A DNA stretch of 64,000 nucleotides from Methylosinus sp. Ce-a6 (lineage in GTDB: Bacteria > Pseudomonadota > Alphaproteobacteria > Rhizobiales > Beijerinckiaceae). The stretch spans positions 124,001 through 188,000 of the forward strand of contig NZ_BGJX01000001.1 in the NCBI RefSeq assembly GCF_009811655.1. The letters run 5' to 3'. This document shows positions 43,252-52,859 of the stretch, piece by piece (position 1 is the first letter of the stretch; each line of letters opens with the position of its first letter). The notes below the pieces were generated by a model that did not search any database, was not told the DNA's origin, and saw nothing but the letters and a program-made list of their open reading frames with translations. The translations under genes and the position numbers were made by a program.

Positions 43252-45792
43252 TCACGCCGCGTCTATGTCGAACGCCCCGCGATCCACGCCGCCGCCCACC
43301 AGTATCTCGCGCTTGCCGGCGTGATTGGCCTGGCCGACGACGCCCTCGCGCTCCATCTGCTCCACCAAGGACGCCGCCTTGTTGTAGCCGATCGACAAAC
43401 GGCGCTGAATGTAGCTCGTCGAGCATTTGCGGTCGCGCAGCACGATCGCGACGGCGCGATCGTAGAGATCGGCCCCCTCCTCCGCATCCATCGAGCCCGG
43501 CGCGGCGCTCTCCGCCGCCTCCTCGGAGGGCTCGTCCTCCGTGGTGATGGCGTCGAGATATTGCGGCTGCCCCTGCGTCTTCAGATGCGCGACGATCTTC
43601 TCGACCTCATTGTCCGAGACGAAAGGCCCATGCACGCGCGAGATGCGGCCGCCGCCGGCCATATAGAGCATGTCGCCTTGCCCTAAGAGCTGCTCGGCGC
43701 CCTGCTCGCCGAGAATGGTGCGGCTGTCGATCTTCGAGGTCACCTGAAAGGAGATGCGCGTCGGGAAATTCGCCTTGATCGTGCCGGTGATGACGTCGAC
43801 CGAGGGACGCTGCGTCGCCATTATGAGGTGAATGCCGGCCGCGCGCGCCATTTGCGCGAGGCGCTGGATCGCGCCTTCGATATCCTTGCCGGCGACGAGC
43901 ATCAGATCCGCCATTTCATCGACGATGACGACGATGAAGGGCAGCGGATGCAGATCCATCTCCTCGCGCTCGAAGATGGCCTCGCCGGTCTCCCTGTCGA
44001 AGCCCGTCTGCACCGTGCGGGTGATGATCTCGCCTTTCGCCTGCGCCTCGACGACGCGCTGGTTGAAGCCCTCTATGTTGCGCACGCCGAGCTTGGACAT
44101 TTTCTTGTAGCGGTCCTCCATCTCGCGCACCGCCCATTTCAGCGCCACCACCGCCTTTTTGGGGTCGGTGACGACGGGCGTCAGCAGATGGGGAATGCTG
44201 TCATAGACCGAGAGCTCTAGCATTTTGGGGTCGACCATGATGAGGCGGCATTCTTCCGGCTTCATCCGATAGAGCAGCGACAGGATCATGGTGTTGATGG
44301 CGACCGATTTGCCGGAGCCAGTCGTGCCGGCGACGAGCAGATGCGGCATTCGCGCGAGATCGACGATGACCGGCTCGCCGCCGATCGTCTTGCCGAGCGC
44401 GATGGCCAGGCGATGCTTCGTCTTCTCGAAATCCTCGCAGGCGAGAAGCTCGCGCAGGAACACCGTCTCGCGGCGATGGTTGGGCAATTCGATGCCGATG
44501 GCGTTGCGGCCCGAGACGACGGCGACGCGCGCCGACACCGCCGACATCGACCGGGCGATATCGTCGGCGAGGCCGATGACGCGCGAGGATTTGATGCCGG
44601 GCGCGGGCTCGAGCTCATAGAGCGTGACCACCGGGCCGGGCCGGACATTGATGATCTCGCCCTTGACGCCGAAATCCTCGAGCACGCCCTCGAGCAGGCG
44701 CGCGTTCTGCTCCAGCGCATCCTGCGAGATTTTGGCGGCGGCGGCCTGTTTCTTGGGCTCGCTGAGCAGCAGCAGCGGCGGCAGCTCGTAGCGATGCGGA
44801 TCGGCGCGGCCCTCGAACAGCGAGGGCTGGCGCTCGCGCATCACGCGCTTGCCCTGCTTCAGCGGGCCGGCGGCCTCCATCACCCGGGCCGTCGGCTGCG
44901 GCTCGTCATACTCCTCCTCGCGCGGCGCTGCGGCCGCGGCCCGCGCGGGCGCCGGCGGCGGAACAAAGGAGAAAGCGTCGAAGACCGGCTCGCGCCGGGC
45001 GGAGAGCAGCGGCGGCCCCGAAAGCTCGTCGAATTCGGCCGGCTTGCCGCGGCGTGAAAGAAGCGCGGCGAGCCGGCGCGCGACGAGCGTCTTGATCGTC
45101 AGCCCCGCGTGAATGAGCGCGCCGAGCGAGACGATGGCGACGCCCGGCTCATCGTCCTCGTCCTCGTCGGAGCGGCGCTCGTAAGGCTCGTCCTCCATGC
45201 GCCCCGCGGCGGCGGGCGCCTCGAAGCCGAAGCCTGCGGCGCCGGTGAGAGCGATAATGGCGGTTCCGGCGCCGATCAGCGCGACGACGGCCATGGCGGC
45301 CGCCGATTCGCCGAAGAGACGGCGCGGCAAAGCGAGCATGGCGTCGCCGAGCACGCCGCCGAGCCCTGTGGGCAACGGCCAGCGATCGGTGACGGGAAGC
45401 AAGGAGACGACGGCCGCCGCCGAAAAGGCGCCGACGATCCACAGGCCGAAGCGCAGCAGCGGGCGATGCAGCGCGCGCTGCGTGAGGAGCCGCAGCCCCT
45501 GGGCGGCGATCGGCAGTATGGCGGCGATGGCCGCGAGGCCGAGCATCTGCATCAAAATATCGGCGGCGACCGCGCCGCCGGAGCCGAGCAGATTGCGCAC
45601 CCGCCCGCTCGTCGCGTGATTGAAGGAGGGATCGCGCGCCGACCAGGAGACGAGCGCCAGAGCCGCCGCGAAAGACGCCGCGACGAGCGCCGCGCCGACG
45701 AGCTCCGCCATCCGCCGCGCGGCGAATTCGCGCACGGGCTCGGAGAGGTGACGGAATGCGTTGCTGCGCATCATGAGACCGAGCCCGTTCAT
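43252..45792 (-). CDS. ftsK: DNA translocase FtsK
   Basis: The 846-residue protein has four N-terminal transmembrane helices (about 34-52, 75-98, 112-130, 163-190), a short variable linker (about 200-350), and the motor: [15 protein letters not shown] (Walker A, about 485-499), [24 protein letters not shown] (Walker B) and [17 protein letters not shown]. The C-terminal gamma winged helix (about 775-840, [20 protein letters not shown]) recognises KOPS. It pumps chromosome ends through the septum and activates Xer recombination. The linker is shorter than in E. coli, as usual in Alphaproteobacteria. The stop lies 50 bases from the stop of the convergent gene. Confidence 0.96.
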   Translation of the reverse strand: MNGLGLMMRSNAFRHLSEPVREFAARRMAELVGAALVAASFAAALALVSWSARDPSFNHATSGRVRNLLGSGGAVAADILMQMLGLAAIAAILPIAAQGLRLLTQRALHRPLLRFGLWIVGAFSAAAVVSLLPVTDRWPLPTGLGGVLGDAMLALPRRLFGESAAAMAVVALIGAGTAIIALTGAAGFGFEAPAAAGRMEDEPYERRSDEDEDDEPGVAIVSLGALIHAGLTIKTLVARRLAALLSRRGKPAEFDELSGPPLLSARREPVFDAFSFVPPPAPARAAAAAPREEEYDEPQPTARVMEAAGPLKQGKRVMRERQPSLFEGRADPHRYELPPLLLLSEPKKQAAAAKISQDALEQNARLLEGVLEDFGVKGEIINVRPGPVVTLYELEPAPGIKSSRVIGLADDIARSMSAVSARVAVVSGRNAIGIELPNHRRETVFLRELLACEDFEKTKHRLAIALGKTIGGEPVIVDLARMPHLLVAGTTGSGKSVAINTMILSLLYRMKPEECRLIMVDPKMLELSVYDSIPHLLTPVVTDPKKAVVALKWAVREMEDRYKKMSKLGVRNIEGFNQRVVEAQAKGEIITRTVQTGFDRETGEAIFEREEMDLHPLPFIVVIVDEMADLMLVAGKDIEGAIQRLAQMARAAGIHLIMATQRPSVDVITGTIKANFPTRISFQVTSKIDSRTILGEQGAEQLLGQGDMLYMAGGGRISRVHGPFVSDNEVEKIVAHLKTQGQPQYLDAITTEDEPSEEAAESAAPGSMDAEEGADLYDRAVAIVLRDRKCSTSYIQRRLSIGYNKAASLVEQMEREGVVGQANHAGKREILVGGGVDRGAFDIDAA

Positions 45793-46145
45793 GCGACGAG
45801 TGTGAGACGAGGAAGCGCCCCGGGCGGGGGTCTTCGCCGAGGCGACGGCCGAGGGTAGGTAAGCGGGGTTAAGGGGTGATTAACCCTGACGGCTCCTCGG
45901 GGCGACGCCGCGAGGCGCGGGCTCTCGAGACGCGAGGGCGGACAGGCTCGCGCAATGCCCATGGCGTCGCCGCGAATGGCCCGGCGCTCGGCGGGCGATG
46001 GTCCCGCCATCGAGGCGACATTCGTCGCCGAATTCCAGCTAGAGCGTTTCCAGCCGAAGTGGACGCCGGTTCGGCGTCGGAAACGCGTGAAAACAAAAGC
46101 CTAGAGTCTTTCCGTGTTTCAATGAAACACGGAAAGACTCTAGGC
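45793..46145. other. 353-base intergenic region with a dispersed repeat and long hairpin
   Basis: The left part (45793-46040) carries the ftsK promoter region and no gene. From 46041, AGAGCGTTTCCAGCCGAAGT opens a repeat related to the one at 51969. It ends in a perfect hairpin of two 22-base arms (46099-46120 and 46124-46145, loop AAT) that stops one base before the stop codon of the SDR gene. Confidence 0.7.
46099..46145 (-). terminator. Perfect 22-base-pair hairpin at the 3' end of the SDR operon
   Basis: Left arm GCCTAGAGTCTTTCCGTGTT plus TC, loop AAT, right arm the exact complement. It abuts the SDR stop codon and on the minus strand is followed by TTTTGTTTTC (46088-46097), a broken T run. 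It can act as an intrinsic terminator for the SDR pair and may also be part of the dispersed repeat family. Confidence 0.7.
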
Positions 46146-46889
46146 TCAGACGCTCGACATTCCGCCGTCCACCAGCAGATCGACGCCGGCGACATAGCCG
46201 TTGGTCGCGAGAAACAGCACCGCCTGCGCAGTCTCCTCGGGCCGGCCGATGCGGCCGAGCGGTGTGCGCCTCGCGAGATAGTCGCGCAGCTCCTCGACCT
46301 CGCGCTCGGAGAGGCCGAGCTTGCCGTAGATCGGCGTCTCGGTCGCGCCGGGGCTCACCACATTGACGCGGATTCGGCGCTCTTTCAGCTCGCTCGTCAA
46401 TGTGCGCGCGAAGGAGCGCACGGCCGCCTTGCCGGCGGAATAGACGCCGAAGGCCGGCGTGCCCTCGACGCTGGCGTTGGAGGAGTCGAGGATGATCGCG
46501 CCGCCGTCGACCATCAGCGGCAGCGCCTTCTGCACGGTGAAGAAGAGGCCTTTCACATTTATGTCGAACAGCCGGTCGAAATGATCCTCGAAGACCGCGC
46601 CGATCGGCGCGAATTCCGCGATCGCCGCATTGGCGAACAATATATCGACGCGGCCGAACTTTCGATTGACCTCGGCGTAGAGCGTGTCGAGCTCGGCGAG
46701 CTTCGAGACATCCCCCGCGACGCCATGGGATTTCGCGCCGAGCCGCGCGACGGCCTCCTCGAGCTCGCGCGCACGCCGACCCGTGACGACCACCTCGGCG
46801 CCGCGCTCGATGAAGAGCGCGGCGGTCGCGAGCCCTATGCCGCTCGCGCCGCCGGTGATGACGGCGATTTTTCCGTCGAGCTCCGCCAT
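46146..46889 (-). CDS. Short-chain dehydrogenase/reductase (second of tandem pair)
   Basis: The 247-residue SDR has the NAD(P)-binding TGGASGIG (12-19), ANAA in place of the usual NNAG (about 86-89), the active-site serine in LDSSNAS, YSAGK (about 150-154) and SPGATETPI. Arg in VTGRRARE (about 36-39) suggests NADPH preference. It is about 60 percent similar by eye to the SDR encoded just upstream, so the pair looks like a tandem duplication. The substrate is unknown. Both genes are probably repressed by the divergent ArsR-like regulator. Confidence 0.9.
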   Translation of the reverse strand: MAELDGKIAVITGGASGIGLATAALFIERGAEVVVTGRRARELEEAVARLGAKSHGVAGDVSKLAELDTLYAEVNRKFGRVDILFANAAIAEFAPIGAVFEDHFDRLFDINVKGLFFTVQKALPLMVDGGAIILDSSNASVEGTPAFGVYSAGKAAVRSFARTLTSELKERRIRVNVVSPGATETPIYGKLGLSEREVEELRDYLARRTPLGRIGRPEETAQAVLFLATNGYVAGVDLLVDGGMSSV

Positions 46890-46910
46890 AGCGCGCCCTT
46901 TGCGCGTCGA

Positions 46911-47660
46911 TCAGACGGCGACGAGACCGCCATCGACATAGAGATCGACGCCGGCGACATAGCTGCTGGCGTCGGAGGCCAGGAACAAGACCGCCTCGGC
47001 GATCTCTTCCGGCCTGCCGAAGCGGCCGAGCGGCACATTGTTCTCCAATTGCCCGGCGAGCTCGTCGCGCTGCTGCGACGAGAGGCCCATCGTGTCGAAG
47101 ATCGGCGTCTCGATCGGGCCGGGGCTCACCACATTCACGCGGATTTTGCGGCTTTTCAGTTCGCTCGTCCATGTGCGGGCGAAGGAGCGGACGGCGGCTT
47201 TCGTCGCGGAATAGACGCCGAAGCCGGGCGTTCCCACCGTATTGGCGATGGAGGAGTTGAGCACGATCGCGCCGCCGTCTGAAAACAGCGGCAGCGCCTT
47301 CTGCACCGTGAACAGCAGGCCTTTGACATTGATGCCGAAAAGCTGGTCGAAGAGCGCCTCGTCGACGCCCTCGATCGGCGCGAGCCGCACGACCCCGGCG
47401 TTGGCGAAGAGAATGTCGATGCGCCCGAAACGCTCCTTCACCTCGGCATAGAGGCGGTCGAGATCCGCGAGCGCGGAGACGTCGCCCTGCACGCCGACGG
47501 CGCCGCCGCCGATGCGCGCAACCGCCGCGTCGAGCTCCGCCCGGCGTCGGCCGGTCACCACGACCTGCGCCCCTTCCTTGGCGAAAAGCTCGGCCGTCGC
47601 GAGGCCGATGCCGCTGTTGCCGCCGGTGATGACAGCGATCTTTCCTGAAAGCCGACCCAT
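46911..47660 (-). CDS. Short-chain dehydrogenase/reductase (first of tandem pair)
   Basis: The 249-residue SDR has TGGNSGIG (12-19), FANAG near 86, serine in LNSSIAN, YSATK (about 150-154) and SPGPIETPIFD. VTGRRRAE again suggests NADP(H). It resembles uncharacterised SDRs that are induced by aldehydes, quinones or electrophiles through ArsR/HxlR-type repressors. It is the first gene of a two-gene operon (20 bases between the genes), reading away from the regulator gene. An 8-base inverted repeat lies about 27 bases upstream of its start. Confidence 0.9.
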   Translation of the reverse strand: MGRLSGKIAVITGGNSGIGLATAELFAKEGAQVVVTGRRRAELDAAVARIGGGAVGVQGDVSALADLDRLYAEVKERFGRIDILFANAGVVRLAPIEGVDEALFDQLFGINVKGLLFTVQKALPLFSDGGAIVLNSSIANTVGTPGFGVYSATKAAVRSFARTWTSELKSRKIRVNVVSPGPIETPIFDTMGLSSQQRDELAGQLENNVPLGRFGRPEEIAEAVLFLASDASSYVAGVDLYVDGGLVAV

Positions 47661-47686
47661 ATTCGCGCTCCTTCCGCGCTAAATTC

Positions 47687-47711
47687 ATTAGTTCAGAAAT
47701 ACGGAACTAAT
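47687..47711. promoter_or_regulatory. Palindromic operator between SDR operon and its regulator
   Basis: ATTAGTTC (47687-47694) and GAACTAAT (47704-47711) are perfect 8-base arms with a 9-base spacer in the divergent promoter region. The length, symmetry and AT-rich ends are as expected of a binding site for a dimeric winged-helix repressor, most likely the gene product at 47743. It also overlaps an upstream in-frame ATG (47710), which makes that start unlikely. Confidence 0.7.
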
Positions 47712-47742
47712 GCGCGAATGTCAATTCGTGCTAATTTGGCGC

Positions 47743-48165
47743 ATGAGGAAGCTGCATCATCCGAGGCTCGAGGAGATCACCGTCGAGGCCATTCTCTACG
47801 CTCTGGCCGATCCCGTGAGGGTCGAGATCTTCACGCGGCTCGCCGCGTCGGAATGCGCGCAGAACTGCTCCAAATTCTTGAATATGCAGGAGCAGGCGCC
47901 ACTGGCCAAGTCGACGCTCTCCCAGCATTTCCGCGTTTTGCGCGAGGCGGGGCTCATTCGCAGCGAGCGCCGCGGCGTCGAGCTCATCAATTCGACGCGC
48001 TGCGCGGAGCTGGCGGAGCGATTCGGCCCCATGGTGCAGTCGATCATCTCCGCCTATGAACAACAGAGGATCGAGGCGGCCGGAGGCGGCTCGAGAGGCG
48101 AAGACGCGGGGGACGGCGCCCGCGAGACGCCGCCTACTCCCTCCCAAGGCGAGTCCGGCGCCTGA
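47743..48165 (+). CDS. ArsR-like winged-helix transcriptional regulator
   Basis: I start at ATG 47743 (MRKLHHPRLEEIT), as the family begins there; an ATG at 47710 would put coding sequence on the operator. The 140-residue protein has the HTH core ILYALADPVRVEIFTRLA (about 17-34) and KSTLSQHFRVLREAGLIRSERRG in pieces (about 58-80), typical of ArsR/HTH_20 repressors. Three cysteines are present (SECAQNCSKF and RCAEL), so thiol- or metal-based sensing is possible. The C-terminal about 30 residues are disordered. It probably represses itself and the SDR pair. Confidence 0.87.
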   Translation: MRKLHHPRLEEITVEAILYALADPVRVEIFTRLAASECAQNCSKFLNMQEQAPLAKSTLSQHFRVLREAGLIRSERRGVELINSTRCAELAERFGPMVQSIISAYEQQRIEAAGGGSRGEDAGDGARETPPTPSQGESGA

Positions 48166-48172
48166 CGCCCGG

Positions 48173-48201
48173 TTGACAAGGGCGCTGCGCCCGTTTAGGG
48201 C
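48173..48201 (+). promoter_or_regulatory. Promoter upstream of rplU
   Basis: TTGACA (48173-48178), 17-base spacer, TAGGGC (48196-48201). The -35 is a perfect consensus and the GC-rich -10 with GC discriminator resembles growth-controlled ribosomal promoters of Alphaproteobacteria. Transcription would start near 48208, giving a leader of about 144 bases before rplU. Confidence 0.6.
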
Positions 48202-48213
48202 TGTCCTGCTTCG

Positions 48214-48243
48214 TCGCGGCGGTTTCGCCGCGATTTTCTTTTT
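48214..48243 (+). terminator. Intrinsic-terminator hairpin in the rplU leader
   Basis: TCGCGGCG (48214-48221), loop GTTT, CGCCGCGA (48226-48233), then TTTTCTTTTT. It is a textbook terminator. It lies 49 bases after the stop of the regulator gene, which it can serve, but also just after the predicted rplU transcription start, so it may act as an attenuator for the ribosomal operon. Confidence 0.8.
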
Positions 48244-48351
48244 GCGTCCGCCCTTCATCGACGCGAAAAGCGAAGCCACAAAAACCGGTCAACTGCCAAA
48301 AAGCCGGCCGGCGGTCCGCCGCGAGAGCCGGGTCGAACACAGGAAAAAGAG

Positions 48352-48669
48352 ATGTTCGCAGTCATCAAGACCGGCGGGAAGCAATATAGCGTCGCCGCCG
48401 GAGACACGATTACCGTCATGGCCCTCGAGGGCGCCGCCGGGGACAAAGTGTCCTTCGGCGAGGTGCTGTTCGTCGAGACCGACGGCGGCGCCAAGGTCGG
48501 CGCGCCGCTCGTGGCGGGCGCGAGCGTGACGGGCGAGATCGCCGAGCAGGCGCGCAGCCCCAAGACGCTCTCCTTCAAGAAGCGCCGCCGCCAGAACTCC
48601 AAGCGCAAGCGCGGCCATCGTCAGGACCTGACGATCGTTCGCATCACCGGCATAGAGGCCGGCGCCTAA
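48352..48669 (+). CDS. rplU: 50S ribosomal protein L21
   Basis: The 105-residue protein starts [14 protein letters not shown] and ends with [21 protein letters not shown] basic sequence and the TIVRITGI strand, the L21 signature. AGGAAAAAGAG precedes the ATG. It binds 23S rRNA with L20. Three residues (EAGA tail) follow the usual C-terminus without extension. It heads rplU-rpmA-GNAT-obgE, the standard order in Rhizobiales. Confidence 0.98.
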   Translation: MFAVIKTGGKQYSVAAGDTITVMALEGAAGDKVSFGEVLFVETDGGAKVGAPLVAGASVTGEIAEQARSPKTLSFKKRRRQNSKRKRGHRQDLTIVRITGIEAGA

Positions 48670-48820
48670 AGAGCGAGCATGGCGCGACGCCGCCGATCGG
48701 CGTATAGACGAAACATGCGCGCCCCCTCGAGCGGGCGCGCCAGCAATTGATCGAGGCCGCCCGGGGCGGCCCCCGAGCCGCGGAAGAAGCGGTTCGGCTC
48801 GAGATTCGGGAGCGAGAACA

Positions 48821-49090
48821 ATGGCTCACAAGAAAGCGGGCGGCTCGTCGCGCAACGGTCGCGACTCCGATGGTCGCCGTCTCGGCGTGAAGAAGTTCGG
48901 CGGCGAGGCGGTCATCAGCGGCAATATCATCATCCGTCAACGCGGCACGAAATGGCATCCCGGCCGCAATGTCGGCATGGGCAAGGACCACACGCTCTTC
49001 GCCCTCGTCGACGGCGTGGTCTTGTTCAAATCGAGCGGCGGCCGCGCCTCCGTATCGGTCGAGCCGGCGGCGGCCGCGGCCGCCGAATAG
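48821..49090 (+). CDS. rpmA: 50S ribosomal protein L27
   Basis: The 89-residue protein begins [18 protein letters not shown], so it lacks the cleavable N-terminal extension of Firmicutes L27, and continues [22 protein letters not shown] and [12 protein letters not shown]. The flexible N-terminus reaches the peptidyl transferase centre. It follows rplU by 151 bases. The alanine-rich tail (AAAAAAE) is normal for the group. Confidence 0.98.
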   Translation: MAHKKAGGSSRNGRDSDGRRLGVKKFGGEAVISGNIIIRQRGTKWHPGRNVGMGKDHTLFALVDGVVLFKSSGGRASVSVEPAAAAAAE

Positions 49091-49284
49091 GCGGAGGATC
49101 AGCAAGGACCTCCGCCGGCGTTTTCGATCCCCGGCGGATTTGGTCCTCGGCTTTCGCGATATAGCGAAGCTCCAGGCGCAAAATCCGGAAAAAGGCCTCA
49201 AACGGTCGATAGGGGAAGCGGAACGCCGCTTCCCCTTCGTCATTTTTCGGCCTCTTTTCGCATCGGCCGCCATGGAGCCCTCGG

Positions 49285-50968
<1,684 letters not shown>

Positions 50969-51076
50969 AAAAACGGAAATGTGACGATTTTTTCTTTTCG
51001 AAGCTGGACATGAGCCGCGTCATTGGGTATTTGCACGCCTCGTTCCGCTCATTCGGCGAGAGCCGAAGCGACGGAC

Positions 51077-51152
<76 letters not shown>

Positions 51153-51962
51153 ATAAATAACAAATGCTTATTGCGGCCAAATTGCCACCCGGCCATTGGC
51201 TGGGCGAATGCGTCGCCGCCACATCGGCCACGGTCGCGGAAATCGCGGCGCTCGCTCCCTCACTTTCCGTCCAACCAATTCGGCTGCATGTCCATGGCAG
51301 GGCGCCGACTGCGAGCGAATCCGTTCGACTGCGACAAAATGCGCCGTGCCTTTACCGATCCGCGGCGCCATCTTTCTATCATGGCGCTGCCACGCGATCC
51401 CGCCCGGGAGCTTACGGTCGTTTCCGAGGCTCGAAGGTGCGCACCCGGGAGAGTGGCGGCAGGGCCATTTTACACCGTCGAGGTATCGAGGCCTCGACGG
51501 CGCCGTCGGGACGCGGCCCTCCGAAGCGCGAGCTTCCGGCGAGAGAGCGAGCGCCGGCTCACGCGACGTCATTCCGATTTCACGTGCGCTTCCCGCTCTT
51601 TTCATGTGCGCTTCCCGCTCTGAGGACAGCGATGGCCGCCCGGATCGCGTCTTCGGACGCCGCGGCTTCCTTCATCCCCGATTCGACGAGGGCGCCAGGT
51701 GAAGGCCGCGCGCCCGATGCTGGCGTGATCGCGATCCGGCGCCTCGACTCCCAGGACGGCGAGCTCGGCGGGCGCGCCGACACGGCCGCAAAGATCACGC
51801 CGCCCTCGAGGCTGCGGGCATGACCTGACAATGGCGAGGGGCCGGGTGAGGCCGATGACGGAAAAGCCGATATGGGCGAAGTCAAAACGAATCGCCAGCG
51901 CCGTCTCGCAGGCATACACGGGCCGCAGATGTGGAGAGCGCATCCACGGCGCGAACGCACTT
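51153..51962. other. About 810 bases without a supported gene, downstream of tRNA-Lys
   Basis: Open frames run on both strands (plus 51164-51823, minus 51602-52018, minus 51580-51960), but they are arginine- and serine-rich, lack ribosome binding sites and show no domain. Gene decay behind the tRNA is possible, but I find no integrase and no repeat of the tRNA 3' end in the window. The only internal structure is a 22-base tandem repeat at 51578-51621. Confidence 0.45.
51578..51621. repeat. Two tandem 22-base repeats
   Basis: The unit is TTTCACGTGCGCTTCCCGCT plus CT, followed directly by a second copy with one change (ACG to ATG). It is probably a replication-slippage duplication in non-coding DNA. 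Confidence 0.85.
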
Positions 51963-52030
51963 CGCCTAGAGCGCTTCCAGCCGAAGCGGGCGCCGGTTCG
52001 GCGTCGGAAAAGCGTCAAAAACTCTAGGCG
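51963..52030. repeat. Dispersed palindromic repeat overlapping the end of the FkbM gene
   Basis: CGCCTAGAG (51963-51971) pairs with CTCTAGGCG (52022-52030). Inside, GCGCTTCCAGCCGAAGCG and GCCGGTTCGGCGTCGGAAA closely match the element at 46041-46085. The stop codon of the FkbM gene (52024-52026) lies inside the right arm, so the repeat supplies its translation stop. Confidence 0.8.
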
Positions 52031-52785
52031 CGCAGCGCCTCGATACGTCCGAGAAGCTTCGCGAAGAGCTTGCCGACGCCTTGGCGTCTGGTCGGGGCGG
52101 GGATGCGCATATAATCGACGATGAACTCGTCGAAGACGTTCGGCGGGAGCTCGAAGTGACGCCGCAAATCATCATGTTCTGCGGCGACATAGAAGCGGTT
52201 GACGCCGTCGAAATAGGCGAAGCGATAATTCGCCTCGAGAATATGCGGCTCCCAGGCCGCGTGTGTCTCCTCGCGCGAGAGCGGCTTCGTCGCCTCGACC
52301 AGAATGATCCATGGACGAAAGCGCGCGAGGTCGAAGGCGTTGACCACATCGCTCTCGGCGCCTTCGCAATCGATCTTCAGGAAATGCACCTCTTTCGGCG
52401 CGAATGTCTCGAAGATCGAGTCGAGCTTACGCGTCTCCACCTCGACCTGCTCGTGACGATAGTCGAGGCGCTCGTGCATGGCCGCGATTTCCGGGCGTAG
52501 CGTCGAAATGCCCGTGCCGTGAATGAGCGTGATCTCGGCGACGCCAGGACGATCGCTCACCGCGACACAGAGATTGACGTCGCGGGGACGAGCCTGCTCG
52601 AGCATGTCGTGATAGGCGGGGTGCGGTTCGATATTCACCCCTCGCCAACCGCGCTCGTAGAAATGGCGAGTGACGGAATGGACGTTCGGATCCCAGGCGC
52701 CGACGTCGACATAGAAGCCCGCATCGATTTGCGCGAAGGCGCGCTGCAGCATCACGTCCTCGAAATTCTGGGAATAGGAGATCAT
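52024..52785 (-). CDS. FkbM-family methyltransferase
   Basis: ATG 52785 gives MISYSQNFEDVMLQRAF, the usual start of this subgroup; sequence further upstream is arginine-rich. The 253-residue protein has FYVDVGAWDP (about 24-33, SAM motif I), VNIEPHPAYHDML (about 50-62), and HFLKIDCEGAESDVV (about 133-147, FkbM signature). It would methylate a hydroxyl on a sugar or other small molecule. The extended C-terminus (after about 215) is specific to it. No glycosyltransferase gene is adjacent; the nearest neighbours are the RND operon and a gene-poor region. Confidence 0.88.
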   Translation of the reverse strand: MISYSQNFEDVMLQRAFAQIDAGFYVDVGAWDPNVHSVTRHFYERGWRGVNIEPHPAYHDMLEQARPRDVNLCVAVSDRPGVAEITLIHGTGISTLRPEIAAMHERLDYRHEQVEVETRKLDSIFETFAPKEVHFLKIDCEGAESDVVNAFDLARFRPWIILVEATKPLSREETHAAWEPHILEANYRFAYFDGVNRFYVAAEHDDLRRHFELPPNVFDEFIVDYMRIPAPTRRQGVGKLFAKLLGRIEALRA

Positions 52786-52859
52786 GGCGCTGGTCCGTCG
52801 CGAGCCGTGGCGGCAACTCGAATTGCCCGACGCTCCATAGAGAGCACTTCGGCTTATAC

